Counted from the first letter of the stretch, positions 1 through 21,724 are shown. The stretch is 64,000 bases of DNA from Prochilodus magdalenae (GCA_024036415.1 JAMWET010006774.1:62001-126000), one strand, 5' to 3'. A program made the numbers and translations. Notes: generated from the letters alone by a model not told the origin.

Positions 1-9482
<9,482 letters not shown>

Positions 9483-9825
9483 AAAGGTATAACATCATTG
9501 AAGAGGTTTCAGTCGTCACACACAGAGATCTATTCAGTTCTGTTTAAAACTGGACTGCATCCATGAACATGTTCTCTTTAACTGTAATACAGTAATAAGA
9601 GAACATCATGTAAATTTAATTCTGATAAATGATTTTTTCTTCTACAGACTGAAGAGAGACAGAACCTGAACCACCATGGAGGAGATCTCAGTCTTATATT
9701 TTATTTACCCATGCAGCAACCAAAAAAAAAAAAACTTCCAGTTCTTCTAGAGTGGTTTTAGCTTCAGCTAAATCACTGTTTTTAATATGCTCAAGAACAG
9801 AATAAACATATGTTTTGTGAATGCT
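9483..9825 (+). other. Gene A 3' UTR with a UTR intron and poly(A) signal
   Basis: After the stop codon there is a donor-like GT at 9487. A pyrimidine-rich acceptor ends at 9647 (TTCTACAG). The following exon (9648 to about 9825) aligns with a matching segment below gene B (34140 downwards), including the shared words AGAACCTG and GGAGGAG and the flanking CTACAG acceptor. An AATAAA signal lies at 9801-9806. A terminal non-coding exon is therefore ancestral to both paralogues. Confidence 0.7.
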
Positions 9826-9829
9826 GATA

Positions 9830-10203
9830 TAACAATGACTGTGATTCATTCCTACACCTCCCCCGAGATCCAGCAGCACAGCACTGTCATATACTGGTAT
9901 CTCCGTCACTGAAGCATGTCTCCATGCACTGCTAACCTTAATATTCAATACACAATTCAATGTACACAGCTACTAATGCAATGGAACACAGTTCACCTTT
10001 ATTGCATTTTGGGACGTGATCTTACACTACAACCGAGGAGGGGGGACTCAAACAATGCCGCCGTGTGCTGCCAATTTACTTTGTGATCAGCCAGACACAC
10101 CTGCACAGGACTCGGCCGAGAGCCAAGAGGCTTAAGAACCGGCCACAGATGCAGGGTGGAGAGTGCGAGCTTATGAGGCAGTTTAGAGACGAGGAATCAA
10201 CCA

Positions 10204-10236
<33 letters not shown>

Positions 10237-11534
10237 TGGTCACTTGTTCAGTACATTTAGAGTGCTTGTCCACACTCTCTAGGGCATCCCTAGGGCATAA
10301 TTAGAATTATGTAGTATGAAGTTATTATAAACATTATTATTCATACTGTCATATATATTATTTACAATATGCGTAGTATATTATTAAGACATACCGTCTA
10401 AAAACTATTTAAAACAATTTAATAAAAATAAACAAATAAATAAATAACAAAAAAAAATAATAATTAATACATACAAACACACGCGCTCGCTCATGCCTTT
10501 ACAGATTATGGGTATGCATGGTGGTTTTCTTTCCTTTACCCCTTTCTCAACCCAATTTACCCATGAGTCATCACTGCTTCTTCTGCTCAGTTTATCACCA
10601 GTGACTCATCACTTCTTGTGTTTTTGTCCAAAAGTATTAACAGAGCAGTTTTCTCACATCAGCCCTCTGATCACGACGCTATGCTGACTGAATATGGAAC
10701 CTGATATCGACTTCAGGCCACACCTTTATTTAACTACCTTCAGATACTTTTACAGGGCACATACCTTTATAATCAATCAGTCTTTAATATGGAGGCTGAG
10801 CAGAAAACTGAACGCCGCCAGTTTCCTCCTACACATTACCCCGAAAATAGTCGATCAGCCAAGACATGTTTCACATCTGAAGCTTTGCTTCTTTAGATTT
10901 AGCATAAGAGCTACGAGGCTAATGTAGCTATAAGATCAAATACAACCCCTATAACCCTCTACAACACTACATCTATACATCCTATCTGTGAAATAAGCCC
11001 AAATACAACCCGTTCAACCGCATGACACTAAATCTGTCCTTAGGAGATAAAAAGAAAAGATTAAATAAAACCTGACCCTCCAAACAACAACAACTTCATC
11101 CTTACAAGTAAATAAAAATAAATGAAATTAAATAAATTTAAAAAAAAAGCGCTATTAGTGATTTTACTCACGTGACTGATATAACCAATAAGAGTGCCCT
11201 GGGTTCACTTTTTTTTTTGTTAAAGAAAAAATATCAATAATATGAATTTTACAGATTTTTAACAGTACAATGGCGGTGCCTCCAATATCTACAAGGGCTG
11301 TATTTACACCAGTCTTCTTTCACTGAATGAAACAATAGAAATACAGACTTTAAACCACAGTATAGGATGTAATTGACTTGTATTTTAATACACCCCAGAC
11401 TAAAACATATGTATATTAATTAAACCAAACTTTTTAACGTATATGTAAGGAAAAATCTAAACTCTTCAGTACAATGTACTCAAATGGTTGGAAATACAAA
11501 CTTCAATCTTAAACCTGTGTAGTGGGCCCGCCCA
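9830..11534. other. AT-rich intergenic stretch with an (AAT)n microsatellite
   Basis: Downstream of gene A. A TAA run lies at 10205-10236, and AT-rich simple sequence at about 10370-10470 and 11110-11240. Short open frames here have no recognisable domain and no splice support. A (CA)n run follows at 11535-11584. Confidence 0.6.
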
Positions 11535-11586
<52 letters not shown>

Positions 11587-11759
11587 CTAAGCCGGCATTT
11601 AACTAGTTAAAGTACTTGTTGCAGGCCTGGACTCGTTGTTGGCGTGCGTTGTAGCCCAGAAAATAAAACACACAGGCCTCTTCACTCTTTCGAGCAAAAT
11701 AAAATGTGCTTAAAATAAAATCCCACCTCAGTTTGTGACTGAACCTCACTGGGCTGAAA

Positions 11760-12320
11760 GCTCCGTCTCTCTCTCTCTCTCCCTCTGCAGCGGCAGCAGC
11801 AGCAGCGCGGGCGGGGCTGCTCGGCGACGGGGGTTAGCTTTGGGTGGCTAGGCTAATAGTCCAGTCTCCCACGGTGCTGGTGGAAGTTCGGCTGGCCGGA
11901 CTGGCTAACCGCTAGCTTACTGGTTATTCTGAGTTTATGGTGAACAGGCGAAGTCTTGAGCTCGGGTCGGACACGATACAGCTTGGCTTTGCTAACCAAA
12001 CATGTTCAAGGCTAGCTATCCGCACGAGGCTCAGTGCTATTTTCGGCTAGGTTAACCTGCACCTAAATGAGGCTTAAACGTATCTCTGTACGCAGTAAAC
12101 ACAAGTCATAACAGAACATTACCGTCATGTCACTTATCTTACAGCCTCGACTTTACAGTTTATCGTGATATTGAGCTAATAACACAACTGCAGCACTGTA
12201 TATTTCTCCCTTCGCCACCTAGACCACTCTCTCTAGAACTTTCTTCTCGGACCTCTCTTTCCCCGCCTCCTCCTTCTCTGACCCGCCCCTTTTTTCCCCA
12301 GAAGACCCCCAACGCAGAGA
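11760..12320. promoter_or_regulatory. Orphan GC/CpG-rich promoter-like block
   Basis: In otherwise AT-rich DNA this block holds a (CT)n tract, a (CAG)n run, GGGCGGGG and CCCGCCCC GC boxes, and many CpGs (gcgcgggcggggctgctcggcgacgg). This is typical of a vertebrate housekeeping-type promoter or first exon. No coding exon can be attached on either strand in the window, so direction and target gene are unknown. A chance GC-rich repeat remains possible. Confidence 0.4.
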
Positions 12321-12939
12321 GCTATGGGACAAAATAAAATAAAATAAAAGCCAGAAAATATAGAGACTGAACAGAGCTCATTTGAGAACAATAACATGAA
12401 CTATTTAAAGAACTAATTATTATCCTGGAAATTATTATTATCACTCCCACTAATTAATTAGCAGGGTTACATCAATAAATAAATAAATATAAAAATAATA
12501 ATTATAAATAAATAAATACACACACGCGACTGCTGGTGTAGCAGTATAAACCAAAAAACTCATAATTTTTGTTGTTTAGTAAAAGTTTTACTTTAATCAT
12601 TTCTTTATAATTCCTTTCCTTTATTTATTCCCAGTTATGCTAGTCATAGTAGGGAATCTATAATTCTAGGGAGGGTGAAAAAGGGAAGCAATTAAATGCA
12701 AGTCCAGAACAGCGTGGTTTACAAGTGGGGCTCATAACCTTTACATATGTTAATGAAACCAACATAGCATGGGGAAACAGAGGTTAAGTCTCCTCTGGTT
12801 GGAGGAGGCCAGATCAACTTATGGCCTTGCCTCTGTGATGCTTTACAAAGGTGCCAGAGGTCTTTCAGAACATGAACTGCATGTACAGTCTAGATGTGAG
12901 AGTGCTCCAGAATGTTAATCAGGCCAATCAGTCACACCT

Positions 12940-14540
12940 GCAGCCCTGCGAACATCAGAACCATTGTCTTGGATGGTTCGTCTTGCTCTGATTATGCTCG
13001 ACCTGTCTGCGGCCTTTGACACAGGGAAGATTCTCCGGTCAGTCCTTACTGATCTTGGAATCTCTCGCACTGCATGGAAGTGGCCTGAAGGACCGCCACT
13101 ATCAGGTAACATGGAAAGGGTCCACGTCTGCTCCATGCAGACTCTCCACCGTTGTCCCTCAAGGCTCGGTGTTGGGTCCTCTTCTCTTTTCTCTTTACAC
13201 TCTTTCTCTTGGCAAAGTAATTACTTCTAACGGCTTTTCTTATCACTGCTATGCTGATGATTCTCAACACATGCTTTCCTTTTCATCATCTGACACACGG
13301 GTATGCAACCTGTGATATCTCTGATATCCAAGTACCAAAAACGAAACAGGGCAATCAATCCTTTAGGTTGTCTTTATTAACACGGTGCACAAACTCGCAA
13401 CAACACTGCTTGCTCCTGGCAGCCACCAGCTTCAACCAGCTCTCTTCTTCTCAGACACCCACTGGCCCTTTGCTCTAGTGCCCCCTACTGGTTCTCAAAA
13501 TACCTAACCCTTTACACATTACTACACAACCGCATCTCAGCATGCCTGACTGACATCAGCTCATGGATGACAGCTCACCACCTTAAGCTCAATCCTAGCA
13601 AGACTAAGCTGCTGTTCATCCCCAGCACTACAGGTCCTCTCCATGATTATGCCATCTCATTCAGGAACTCCTTGATCACGCCCACTGAGGATGCAAGAAG
13701 TCTTGGATGGTCAGTTATCGTTCTCAGCTCATATTGCGAACCTGACTCGGTCATGCAGATTCCTCCCCTACAACATCCAGAGGATATGACCCTTCCTTTC
13801 TCAGGAGGCCACCCAGCTGCTTGTCCAGTCTCTGGTCATTTCAAGGCTAGACTACTGCAACTCGCTCCTGGCTGGTCATCCTCTATGGGCCATCAGGCCC
13901 TTGCAACTTGTCCATCACTCCACTGCTGCGCTCCCTACACTGGCTTCCTGTTGCTGCCCGCATTAGATTTAAAACTCTGATGCTCGCCTACAAAGTCAAG
14001 AATGGACCAGCGCCTCCTTACCTTATGGCAATGGTGAAGAGTCGATCTGTACCTCGAGCCCTTCAAGTACAGCTCGACTCAACCCGCCATTCCTGAAGAC
14101 ACATGGAAGACAAGTGTCCAGACTCTTCTCTGTCCAGGCTCCCAGATGGTGGAATGAACTCCCACTGGCTGTCTGAACAGAGTCTCTCGCGGTCTTCAAG
14201 CACAGACTAAAGACCCATCTCTTTGTAACGCACTTAAGTGAGTGAGCTCTAGTAGATGTTGAAATACTTGTTGCACTTGTATTCATAATGACCTTTCTTC
14301 TCTATAGGTATGAGCGCTGGGCTGGGGTTGCCAGTTAGTGAACTTTTGCTTTATATATGTCTGTGTATTGATCTCCCTAGGTATCAGCACTGGCCCTTGT
14401 TCGGGCAGTGTCTGAGCTCATGGCAAGTTTAGACTTTAACCCTCGTGATCTAGCTGGAAATATTATCCACCGGAACACTAAGCAGGGTTGTACATCGCTC
14501 TGGATATAAGCGTCTGCTAAATGCGTTAAATGTAAATGAC
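12940..14540 (+). mobile_element. L2-clade non-LTR retrotransposon, 5'-truncated and broken
   Basis: Translated pieces in order: LDLSAAFDT (RT motif A), [16 protein letters not shown] (motif B), YADDSQ (catalytic box), HHLKLNPSKTKLLFIPS, then RSLHWLPVAARIRFKTLMLAYK near the C-terminus. These lie in different frames with stops, so the copy is dead. The tail 'ctctggatataagcgtctgctaaatg' with TAAATG units (about 14496-14538) is the L2 3' end that also ends the SINE copies near 24.8 and 25.8 kb. About 230 bp of unrelated DNA (13300-13532) interrupts the RT region. Confidence 0.85.
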
Positions 14541-14870
14541 TCAAATCTTGACTTAACTACATCCCTAAAAACAAACCTAACTTTCCATTAGCTTAACATT
14601 AAATGTTTGCTTGTTCACATTTATTGGGTAACAGGCTTTTAAGAAAACATCAATCTGTCACTGGTACAATTTGGTAACTCCAGATGACCAGTTAATGACT
14701 TCTCAGGGTTTCTTTTCTTAAGGCTTGTGTCACAGAGAGAGAATAGACCGTATATTCTATGTGAATTTCATTGAATTAAACATGTATTTTATATGTAATG
14801 GTGTTTTGGAGCCCCCTACTGGTTTGTGACGAACTGCAGCGTTTTTGTTCCACTCGAGTTGTCGTACCGC

Positions 14871-14896
14871 AGCATACTGAGTTTTCCATGCTGCAG
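14871..14896 (+). other. Exon-like block 1, followed by a GT donor
   Basis: A 26-bp segment ending CCATGCTGCAG and followed by GTAGGA. The same 26 bp reappear at 15430-15455, fused directly to the block that lies here at 15175-15244. No protein function is recognised. Confidence 0.4.
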
Positions 14897-15174
14897 GTAG
14901 GAGCGTCTAGCTTTTTGTCTCGTAATCCATTGGTAATTTCATGATTAAAAACATGTTTAAAGCTAAAAATAATCCTTAAGTTACGACTTTTATGAAGCCT
15001 AGCAAGTATTTTCGCAAGCTGTGTACTGATATATTTTGTATAAAGGATGTTATGGGCATTTTTCTGTTCATATCTTCACGTGGAGCTTAGCTAGGCTAGC
15101 TTGTTTATTTCTTCGTCATCTTAGTAGGCTGTGAAGCACTCTTCTCCTACTAGAAGAAATATTTCCTCATGCAG

Positions 15175-15244
15175 TTCAGCTGTGAACAACCTGTGGTCGT
15201 CACACCAGTGGAAAAAAAGAAAAGAAACTATCTTTGTTTTCCAG
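15175..15244 (+). other. Exon-like block 2, bounded by AG acceptor and GT donor
   Basis: Preceded by a pyrimidine-containing ...TTTCCTCATGCAG and followed by GTATGT. Its sequence, with a 4-base deletion, recurs at 15456-15521 joined to block 1. It is therefore a candidate internal exon of an unidentified transcript. Confidence 0.4.
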
Positions 15245-15429
15245 GTATGTTTTGTCCTGTTAATACGTTCTTCTGTTCATTTAATTATAACTGTATGTTA
15301 ACTGGTTATTCACTGAGCTGTATGTGGTAGCGTGGGCATGGTGGATGGAGGATTGTTGGGGAACCTCCTTTATAACTTCATGCATTGTAAATGTATGTAA
15401 TATGCAAAGAGTGAGCTGTATGTTCTCAG

Positions 15430-15521
15430 AGCATACTGAGTTTTCCATGCTGCAGTTCAGCTGTGAACAACCTGCGGTCGTCACACCAGTGGAAAAAAAG
15501 AAAAGAAACTTTGTTTTCCAG
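15430..15521 (+). pseudogene. Apparently spliced copy of the two exon-like blocks
   Basis: Block 1 (14871-14896) and block 2 (15175-15244) are contiguous here, with the 278-bp intervening DNA missing exactly at the GT/AG positions. The sequence after 15521 may be a further exon. Retrotransposition of a processed RNA is the simplest reading. A duplication with a coincidental deletion is the alternative. Confidence 0.45.
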
Positions 15522-15939
15522 AATAAAACGTGTGAAGAGATCTCAGCGTGTCTGCGGGTGCTTCTGTGTACCAGTCTCAGTGTACCAGGAGCAAGGTCCA
15601 TCCGTTACATTTGCTCTAAAATCATTTATAAACTAGTTATAAACAGCATAAAATCCGGAATGGACTTTCGCTGGTCGAGCTATTGCTTAGCATTATCTTT
15701 ACTGTTCAAACTAGAAGACCAGCATGATTACTGGTCATCTAATCTTAATTATTAAATAAATATTAAAGCATTAAACATTAGTTTTAATGCAAATCTCCAA
15801 CAGGATCTCTGGTAAGTTCTATCTAAAGGGCGCTGAAGGTCCAGCAAGCAGCTTCCTTTGTGAAGACCTTGTCTGCAGTGTAGTGTTGGTGGCATACACA
15901 GTTTTGTGCATGCATGGTCTTGGTTAGTGAAGCCGATGA

Positions 15940-16110
15940 AGTAGCAGCGTCTTTGCAGGTGAAGCTATTTGACCAGCATGGTCTCTGCGGTCAAAGCTGC
16001 TTGACCAACAAAGGCTGCTCTTTGCTGTTAAAGCTGGTTGACTAGTATGGTCTTTGCAGGTAAGGATTTGAGCAGCATGTTTTTGTCAATTTAGCTGATG
16101 GAGCAGCACG
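15940..16110. repeat. Degenerate tandem repeat, unit about 32-45 bp
   Basis: Several diverged copies of a 'gtctttgcaggtgaagctgnttgaccagcatg' type unit in a row. No coding frame. Confidence 0.55.
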
Positions 16111-16344
16111 GTCTGCTTCATCTGTCTACCTTATGGTGGCAACAAGAGAAGCCTGTGAAGCACAGTCAGCCAATATGTTTGTTGATTGAAAAGAGAAAAA
16201 ATTGTTAAAAAAAAGACCTGTTAAAACAGCATGTTAAAGTTATGATTTTTTGGGAGAAGCATGGCTGTATTCACCTGCGGTTCCGGAGGTGGACGGTAGG
16301 TGGCAGTGGCGCGTTCTGCACTTTCAGTTGTGCACGGAGTATCA

Positions 16345-16442
16345 CGCGAGCTAAGTGCCTCAGAATCTCCGTGCACGGAGTAGAGCGAGGTGCGGAACGA
16401 GTCACTGTCAATGTTGATGTCCATTTCTGTGTGTTTTTGCAG
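16345..16442. repeat. 98-bp duplicated segment, copy 1
   Basis: About 94% identical by eye to 16746-16843 (six differences). Both copies end at a TTTTTGCAG acceptor-like junction, and homology stops there: copy 1 continues GTGAGC, copy 2 ATCCTC. See the paired copy. Confidence 0.7.
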
Positions 16443-16745
16443 GTGAGCGGTTTATTATTACTCCGTTTATGTTGTTTCAGAAGGATGTTGTTCTAATAGT
16501 ATAGTTTTGTTGTATATTTGTTAAATTTAGAGCTTGTTGCATGTAGGACAGGGTAAAGCTAAAACAATTAGCCGTTCTGCTGTACTCACTGTGGCAAATC
16601 CTAGCTAGCTTTACTTTGGTTACCGTTTTAGAATTTTTACTTAAGATTGTATTACTGAAGAGAGTAAAAAAAAAAGTTTTTTGTTTGTATTCTTTGTAAA
16701 CCATATTTAAAACTTTGGGAAAAGATTGTTACTAGGAAAAGCTAA

Positions 16746-16843
16746 CGCAAGCTAAGTGCCTCAGAATCTCCATGCACGGAGTAGAGCGAGGTGCGGAGCG
16801 GGTCACTGTTAATGTTGATGTCCATTTCTGTGTATTTTTGCAG
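16746..16843. repeat. 98-bp duplicated segment, copy 2
   Basis: Paired with 16345-16442, 401 bp away in the same orientation. On the minus strand both copies keep an open frame containing the word SLYSVHGDSEALS, with a few replacement changes. That may be chance over so short a length. Confidence 0.7.
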
Positions 16844-16985
16844 ATCCTCTCTTGTCTCCTCATTAAAGGAACAGTCTTGGGACAAAACTAAAGCTCTCGT
16901 TCTTTGAGCCCGCAACACCTGCAAGAGAAGCCTGGGCTTTTCCCCAGCAAAAGTCAGTATGTACTGGTAACTAACACAAAAAAAA

Positions 16986-18786
16986 ATATAGCCGCAAGCG
17001 GCAATTGAGGGTCCTAGCACGTCATAAGTCCACTGAGGCCTTTTGGACGGGCAAGGCCTCACAAGACCTAAAGCAGTTCGGACCTTGTTTCTAGATCTAT
17101 AAAGATAATACAGGCTTTACAGCTTAGGCAGCTCTCCTGTCGTGTGGCACCATGTCATTCCTTTGTATCTGGCTCCATCAAGTGGTGAGAAGGGACCTAA
17201 TTGGTTGTAGGCAACCTTTGATTTTAGGAGCTGTAATTTCTGAACGAATAGGTTCGACATAGCAGAGCAGTAGTCCATTTTCTGACACAACATGTAATTA
17301 CAAAGTTGTGCAGGAGTGAGAGCTGAATAAAATGACGACAGAGTTTTGGCTATAGATTGTGTAATAACATTGTAATAAGCATTTTAGTAATTTTAAGTGT
17401 TTTTAGGTCCTATAGCGCCTCCTAAAGGCCAAGCTGCACCAATTTTGGTACATGTCATTAGAGTCTTAGTGCATACAAGTCTGTTAAATATTGAGTTGAT
17501 CTAAGTAAAGGCTAAGGAGTTATAGCAATATAGGCTGTAAATTCCAAGGCCGCAGTGGTTTGTTGATTTATAGAAGCCATGTTAAGTAAAAAAGTCAACT
17601 TTTTTTTGATAATTATTTACCTAGAGACTCCACAGAGTATTGTAAGACTAGTTTGGAATGGCTATGATCAAAATCCAGGGACTAGTTCGAAAAGTAGCAT
17701 TTTTAAAATGTTAAAGATTAAAAAATAACTCTACATTTTTTTAACACAATTGTATTTACAAAATTGTTTGTAATACTACAGTGCATGATGGGAATGCATT
17801 TATTTGAGATTTGGATGAAATTTATATGAGATATACTTGATTTTCCAAAATAGCGCCACCTTGTGGCCAAATCTTTCGAAATTTTACTGGCTGTTGCAAA
17901 GTGCCTCCAAACACACACAAATCAAGTTTCATGCTGATTGGTTAATGTTAAGCCTGTCAAATGCCTGCTGAAAGCTGATTGGCTAATGGCTTCCACAACT
18001 TCTGATGTATCAAATTGTCCTTAAAGATTCACTTATAGACTGTGTCAAAGATGAAGCGTGCAAAGTTTCAGCTAGATCGGATTTACGGATGCTGAGAAAC
18101 AGTTATCTAGCATTTATAGCGCCCCCTATAGATGTAAATGTGCCAAACTTGATAGGCCACCTCATAATCACGTCCTGAACCAAAAAGTTCAATATTTTGG
18201 TTTTCAATTTTTTTGGGTGAACCATTTTTGAGTTACAGAATTTTTTATTAATTAAGTATTTTCTCGAAAGGGTTAATTTGCATATCGCGGCCATCTTGTT
18301 TACAAAAGTCGACATGTTTTTGATAATTATTGAGCTTCAGTGTCTGGAGAATTTTTTGAGATTTTTTTCAGAATTTTCGGGCTTAAACCCTAAGACTAGT
18401 TTGCAAAAGTAGGTTTTGCATATTATGCTAATTAGAAAAAGATCTAAGTAGGCGGAGCTTAATGGTCCAAATAGGAAAGTGGTAGGTTTTGACCCAAGGA
18501 ACATGGGAAAAATGTCGTTTTGTCTGGCAAAAATTTGGTTTAGGAGTTATAAGCCAAAACGTATTTTGGTTTGCTATAGCGCCACCTTGTGGCCAATCAG
18601 GGCCATTCTTTGTGGCTGAGTCATTTCACGCCTACTGTACCTTCCTACCAAGTTTGGTGTCTCTAGGCCCTACGGTCTTTGCTCTACAACACGTTTCAGC
18701 CGAGAAAAAGAAGAAGAAGAAGAAGAAGAAGAAGAAAAACCCTAACAAATACAATAGGGTCCCTGCACTACGTGCTAGGACCCTAA
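16986..18786. mobile_element. 1.8-kb non-coding element with inverted ends and four internal motif copies
   Basis: The 15-bp AGGGTCCTAGCACGT at 17008-17022 is repeated inverted at 18770-18784. Just outside the left arm is a small hairpin, GCCGCaaGCGGC. Inside, variants of 'tatagcgccaccttgtggcc' occur near 17412, 17850, 18116 and 18575. The right end carries an (AAG)n run (18706-18737). No coding capacity. The family is common in fish as I recall it, but I cannot name it. Confidence 0.6.
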
Positions 18787-18861
18787 CAAGAAGAAAAAAC
18801 AAGACATTATGTCCTGGATACTTACACTAGTAGAAAACTAAAGGCATTGGAAACATTAAAT

Positions 18862-18980
18862 TAATTTATTTATTCATCTTCTAAGCCGTTTATCTTTTTG
18901 GGTACTGGGTGGTGCCAAATCCAAGCTCTAATTGGCAGAAGGCAGAAAACACCCTGGACAGGCCACCAGTCCATCACAGG
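18862..18980 (-). repeat. Fragment of the 'tcatcttctaagccg' interspersed repeat
   Basis: Reverse-orientation fragment of the repeat that is fuller at 33385-33640: 'caccctggacaggccaccagtccatcacagggc' is its central part. Confidence 0.55.
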
Positions 18981-19020
18981 GCACAAAACACAAAAAGATC
19001 ATATCGATTGTCATATCGAT

Positions 19021-19420
19021 TTGGAGGAGTGTTGACCCACTCTTCTTTAGTTCAGCCATATTGGAGGGTGTTTCAATAGTAACTGCCAGGTTAAGATCCT
19101 GCTGGATAATCTAATGGAGTTAGAATCAGAACTTTTATTAGACCACTCGAAACCTTCCTTTGTTTCGTTTCAGCCATTCAGACGTAGACTTCCTTTGTGC
19201 TTTGGATAGATGCCTTGCTCTACTGGTCTAGGTGTAAAGCTTTCTGGTAGAGAGCTAAATTCATGATTCTGCCAGTGATGGTAAGTTGTTTAGTAGCGAA
19301 GTTTCTCCATACCATAAGACTACCATCTCCATGTTTCACTACTGGTGTGATGTTGTACACCAGATACAACAGGAACCATATCTTTGGAAAGCACCCTTTT
19401 AATGAATTACTTCAAAAGAC
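19021..19420 (-). pseudogene. Decayed Tc1-like transposase relic
   Basis: The plus-strand text 'tggaggagtgttgacccactcttctttagttcagcc' and 'ccatgtttcactactggtgtgatgtt' is the reverse of a Tc1-family transposase region common in fish genomes. Many stops and indels; no frame survives. Confidence 0.55.
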
Positions 19421-19895
19421 TGGTAAAATAATGTAGAATTCTGTTAGGCCATTATAAAATCTCCTTTTAGGAGATGAAATAAAACAGTAGCATTAGTTAA
19501 AAGAGGCTGATTTGACTGAGTTAGTATGCTGACTGTAAAGACTTCTGATAGATAAACTAACAAAAAACAAAGTCAAAGTATTTTAATTTCTCTTTATTGA
19601 AATTTTTGCAGAAATGAAGAAAAAAAGTAGATATATTTTGTGGGTTTTTTTGTGTTGGCTGTTAGTCGAGTCTTTGGTAATTAGTTTTCTTGTTAGCTAA
19701 AAGGTGTAAATCTGGGGTTGACCTGACAGAGAGTAAACTGAGAGTGTTGGTTCTGTCATCCAGCTGCTGTTATGTGTTCACTCCCTTTTAGTTATGCTGT
19801 GATAGCCAGGCCTGCCAGAATCACTGCTGCACTCCGTTACCACCATATAATGTTCTTCTAGCAGAACTAATTATCTTTGTGTTTCTTTCCCCGAG

Positions 19896-20219
19896 TTTAA
19901 CAACTGCCCATCCTGTGTGGCCTGTTTCCTTATAACTTCCCATCCTGAGTGGGGTGATTTCTTATAACTGCCCATCCTGTGTGGCCTAATGTGGAACAAC
20001 TGCCCATCCTGTGCGGGCTGATTCCTTATAACTGCCCATCCTGTGTGGGCTGGTTCCTTATAACTGCCCATACTGTGTGGCCTGATTCCTTATAACTTCC
20101 CATCATGTGTGGGGTGATTCTTTATAACTGCCCATCCTGTGTGGCCTGATGTGGAATAACTGCCCATCCTGTGTGGCCTGTATCCTTATAACCTCCTATC
20201 CTGTGTGGTCTGGTTTGTT
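19896..20219. repeat. Minisatellite, unit about 32 bp
   Basis: About ten tandem copies of an 'aactgcccatcctgtgtggcctg.ttccttat' unit with point differences. The minus-strand 66-codon open frame across it is repeat-generated. Confidence 0.9.
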
Positions 20220-20359
20220 TATTACACCATGTTGGTCAGAGATTCTGATTCTTGATTTCTTCTAAGGTTTCTTTCTCTTGCTTCCTTTTCTTTATAGCTC
20301 TTTTGTGACATCTGCTGTACAGGTGACATATAAATAAACCCATATTTGGCTTTCAGTTC

Positions 20360-21440
20360 AGCAGCTTGGTTGCACAGTCCTTTTCAGGTCATACGATAGC
20401 TTCTCAATGGGTTTCAGGTCAGGTCTTTGTTTCTGTCATTCCAAAACACAGACCTTCTTCTTTTCCACTGTTCTTTAGTTGATTTACCCATGTGTTTTTG
20501 GTCATTGTCTTGTTGCAACCCCTAACGTCTCTTGAAGCCATGGATTGGGGTCCTTACATTTCCCTGTAAAATGTTCTGATGCACATTACATAATTGTTCT
20601 GTCAAGTCATTGAGACCCTGAGGCAGCTTCAAACCATGAAGTTGTTGGTGTAAAGTTCCCTTTTAATTCCAAACATGGTGTTGTGCATTTGTGTCATAAA
20701 GCTCCACTTTTGTCTCATCTGCCCGTTAAACATCCCAGAAGCACTGTGAAACATCTACTGGAGTCTCTGGCAAAACTTGAGACAGCTGCAGTGTTTTTGA
20801 AGTGGCAGTAGCTTCCTCTGTGCTATCCTTCAATGAACAAAATAAAGAAATAAACAAAGCTTTTGGAGTTCCTCTGTTGATGTTAATCAGAGGCACTTTT
20901 ACCCCTTGCAGGACTGCTTGTTGTGTTCGTGAAGTGATCCAAACAGGATGTCCACTCTTAAGGACAATAGCAACAGTCCCACATCTTCTGCACTTGTAGA
21001 CTGCTGGTCTAATTATAGATTGATGGTGCTTAGTAGTGCTTTTGCAGCTTTTAGCAGCACCATGTTTATCTATAACACGTCTTCTGAAAGTTGTTAATGG
21101 GCCTTTCAGGTTCACTGACTCTTCTTAAGAAGAACAGATGGGTCAGTAAGCAGGTTTTGTGTGCTGTCTGCATTTAATGGGTGAAGCATCTGTGAACCCC
21201 ACACTTCTAATCTTTAACTGTTAATCTGTTAACTCCAACACCTTTAGCTCTTTTTGCCATTTAGCTCCTCAGTTACTGTTTCTAGCCTGCATTGTGGATG
21301 TTCCACAACATGATCAATCAAAGACATGAACAGTGCGGCTATGTGTGTATTATTGGTTTAGTTAGTCTTTGTTATAAAGTGTGACTTTATACAGACAAAA
21401 TTTTATAACTAATTAATGAAGTAACCCAGGTAGTTCCTAA
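20360..21440 (-). pseudogene. Decayed Tc1-like transposon, minus orientation
   Basis: The plus strand reads as the complement of a fish Tc1 transposase: 'cctttttcaggtcat'-like text, 'gggtttcaggtcaggtctttg', 'tggtcattgtcttgttgcaa', 'ctccacttttgtctcatctg' and 'gcaaaacttgagacagctgcagtgttttt', in the expected order. The longest remaining open piece (20726-21115) is not a functional protein. No clear TIRs remain. Confidence 0.6.
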
Positions 21441-21724
21441 CTGCATTTTGTGACACTAAATGGTTTCAGATCTAGATACAAAATAAGGACAGGAGAACAA
21501 CATAAACTGGTCTTTTTAATTATTGAAGGACAAAATGTTTTGCAACGCCTACATCACAACTGGTTTTGGCAGGTTTAGCAACAACAGCTGCAACCAAATG
21601 CTTCCTATAACTGAAGATCAGTCGTTCACATCTCTAGAGGAGTTTTGTTTTCAATTTTATTTGGTAAATTGCTTTAATTTGGCCACACTATTTAAATAAA
21701 CTGCCAATTTAACCTCCACCCATA

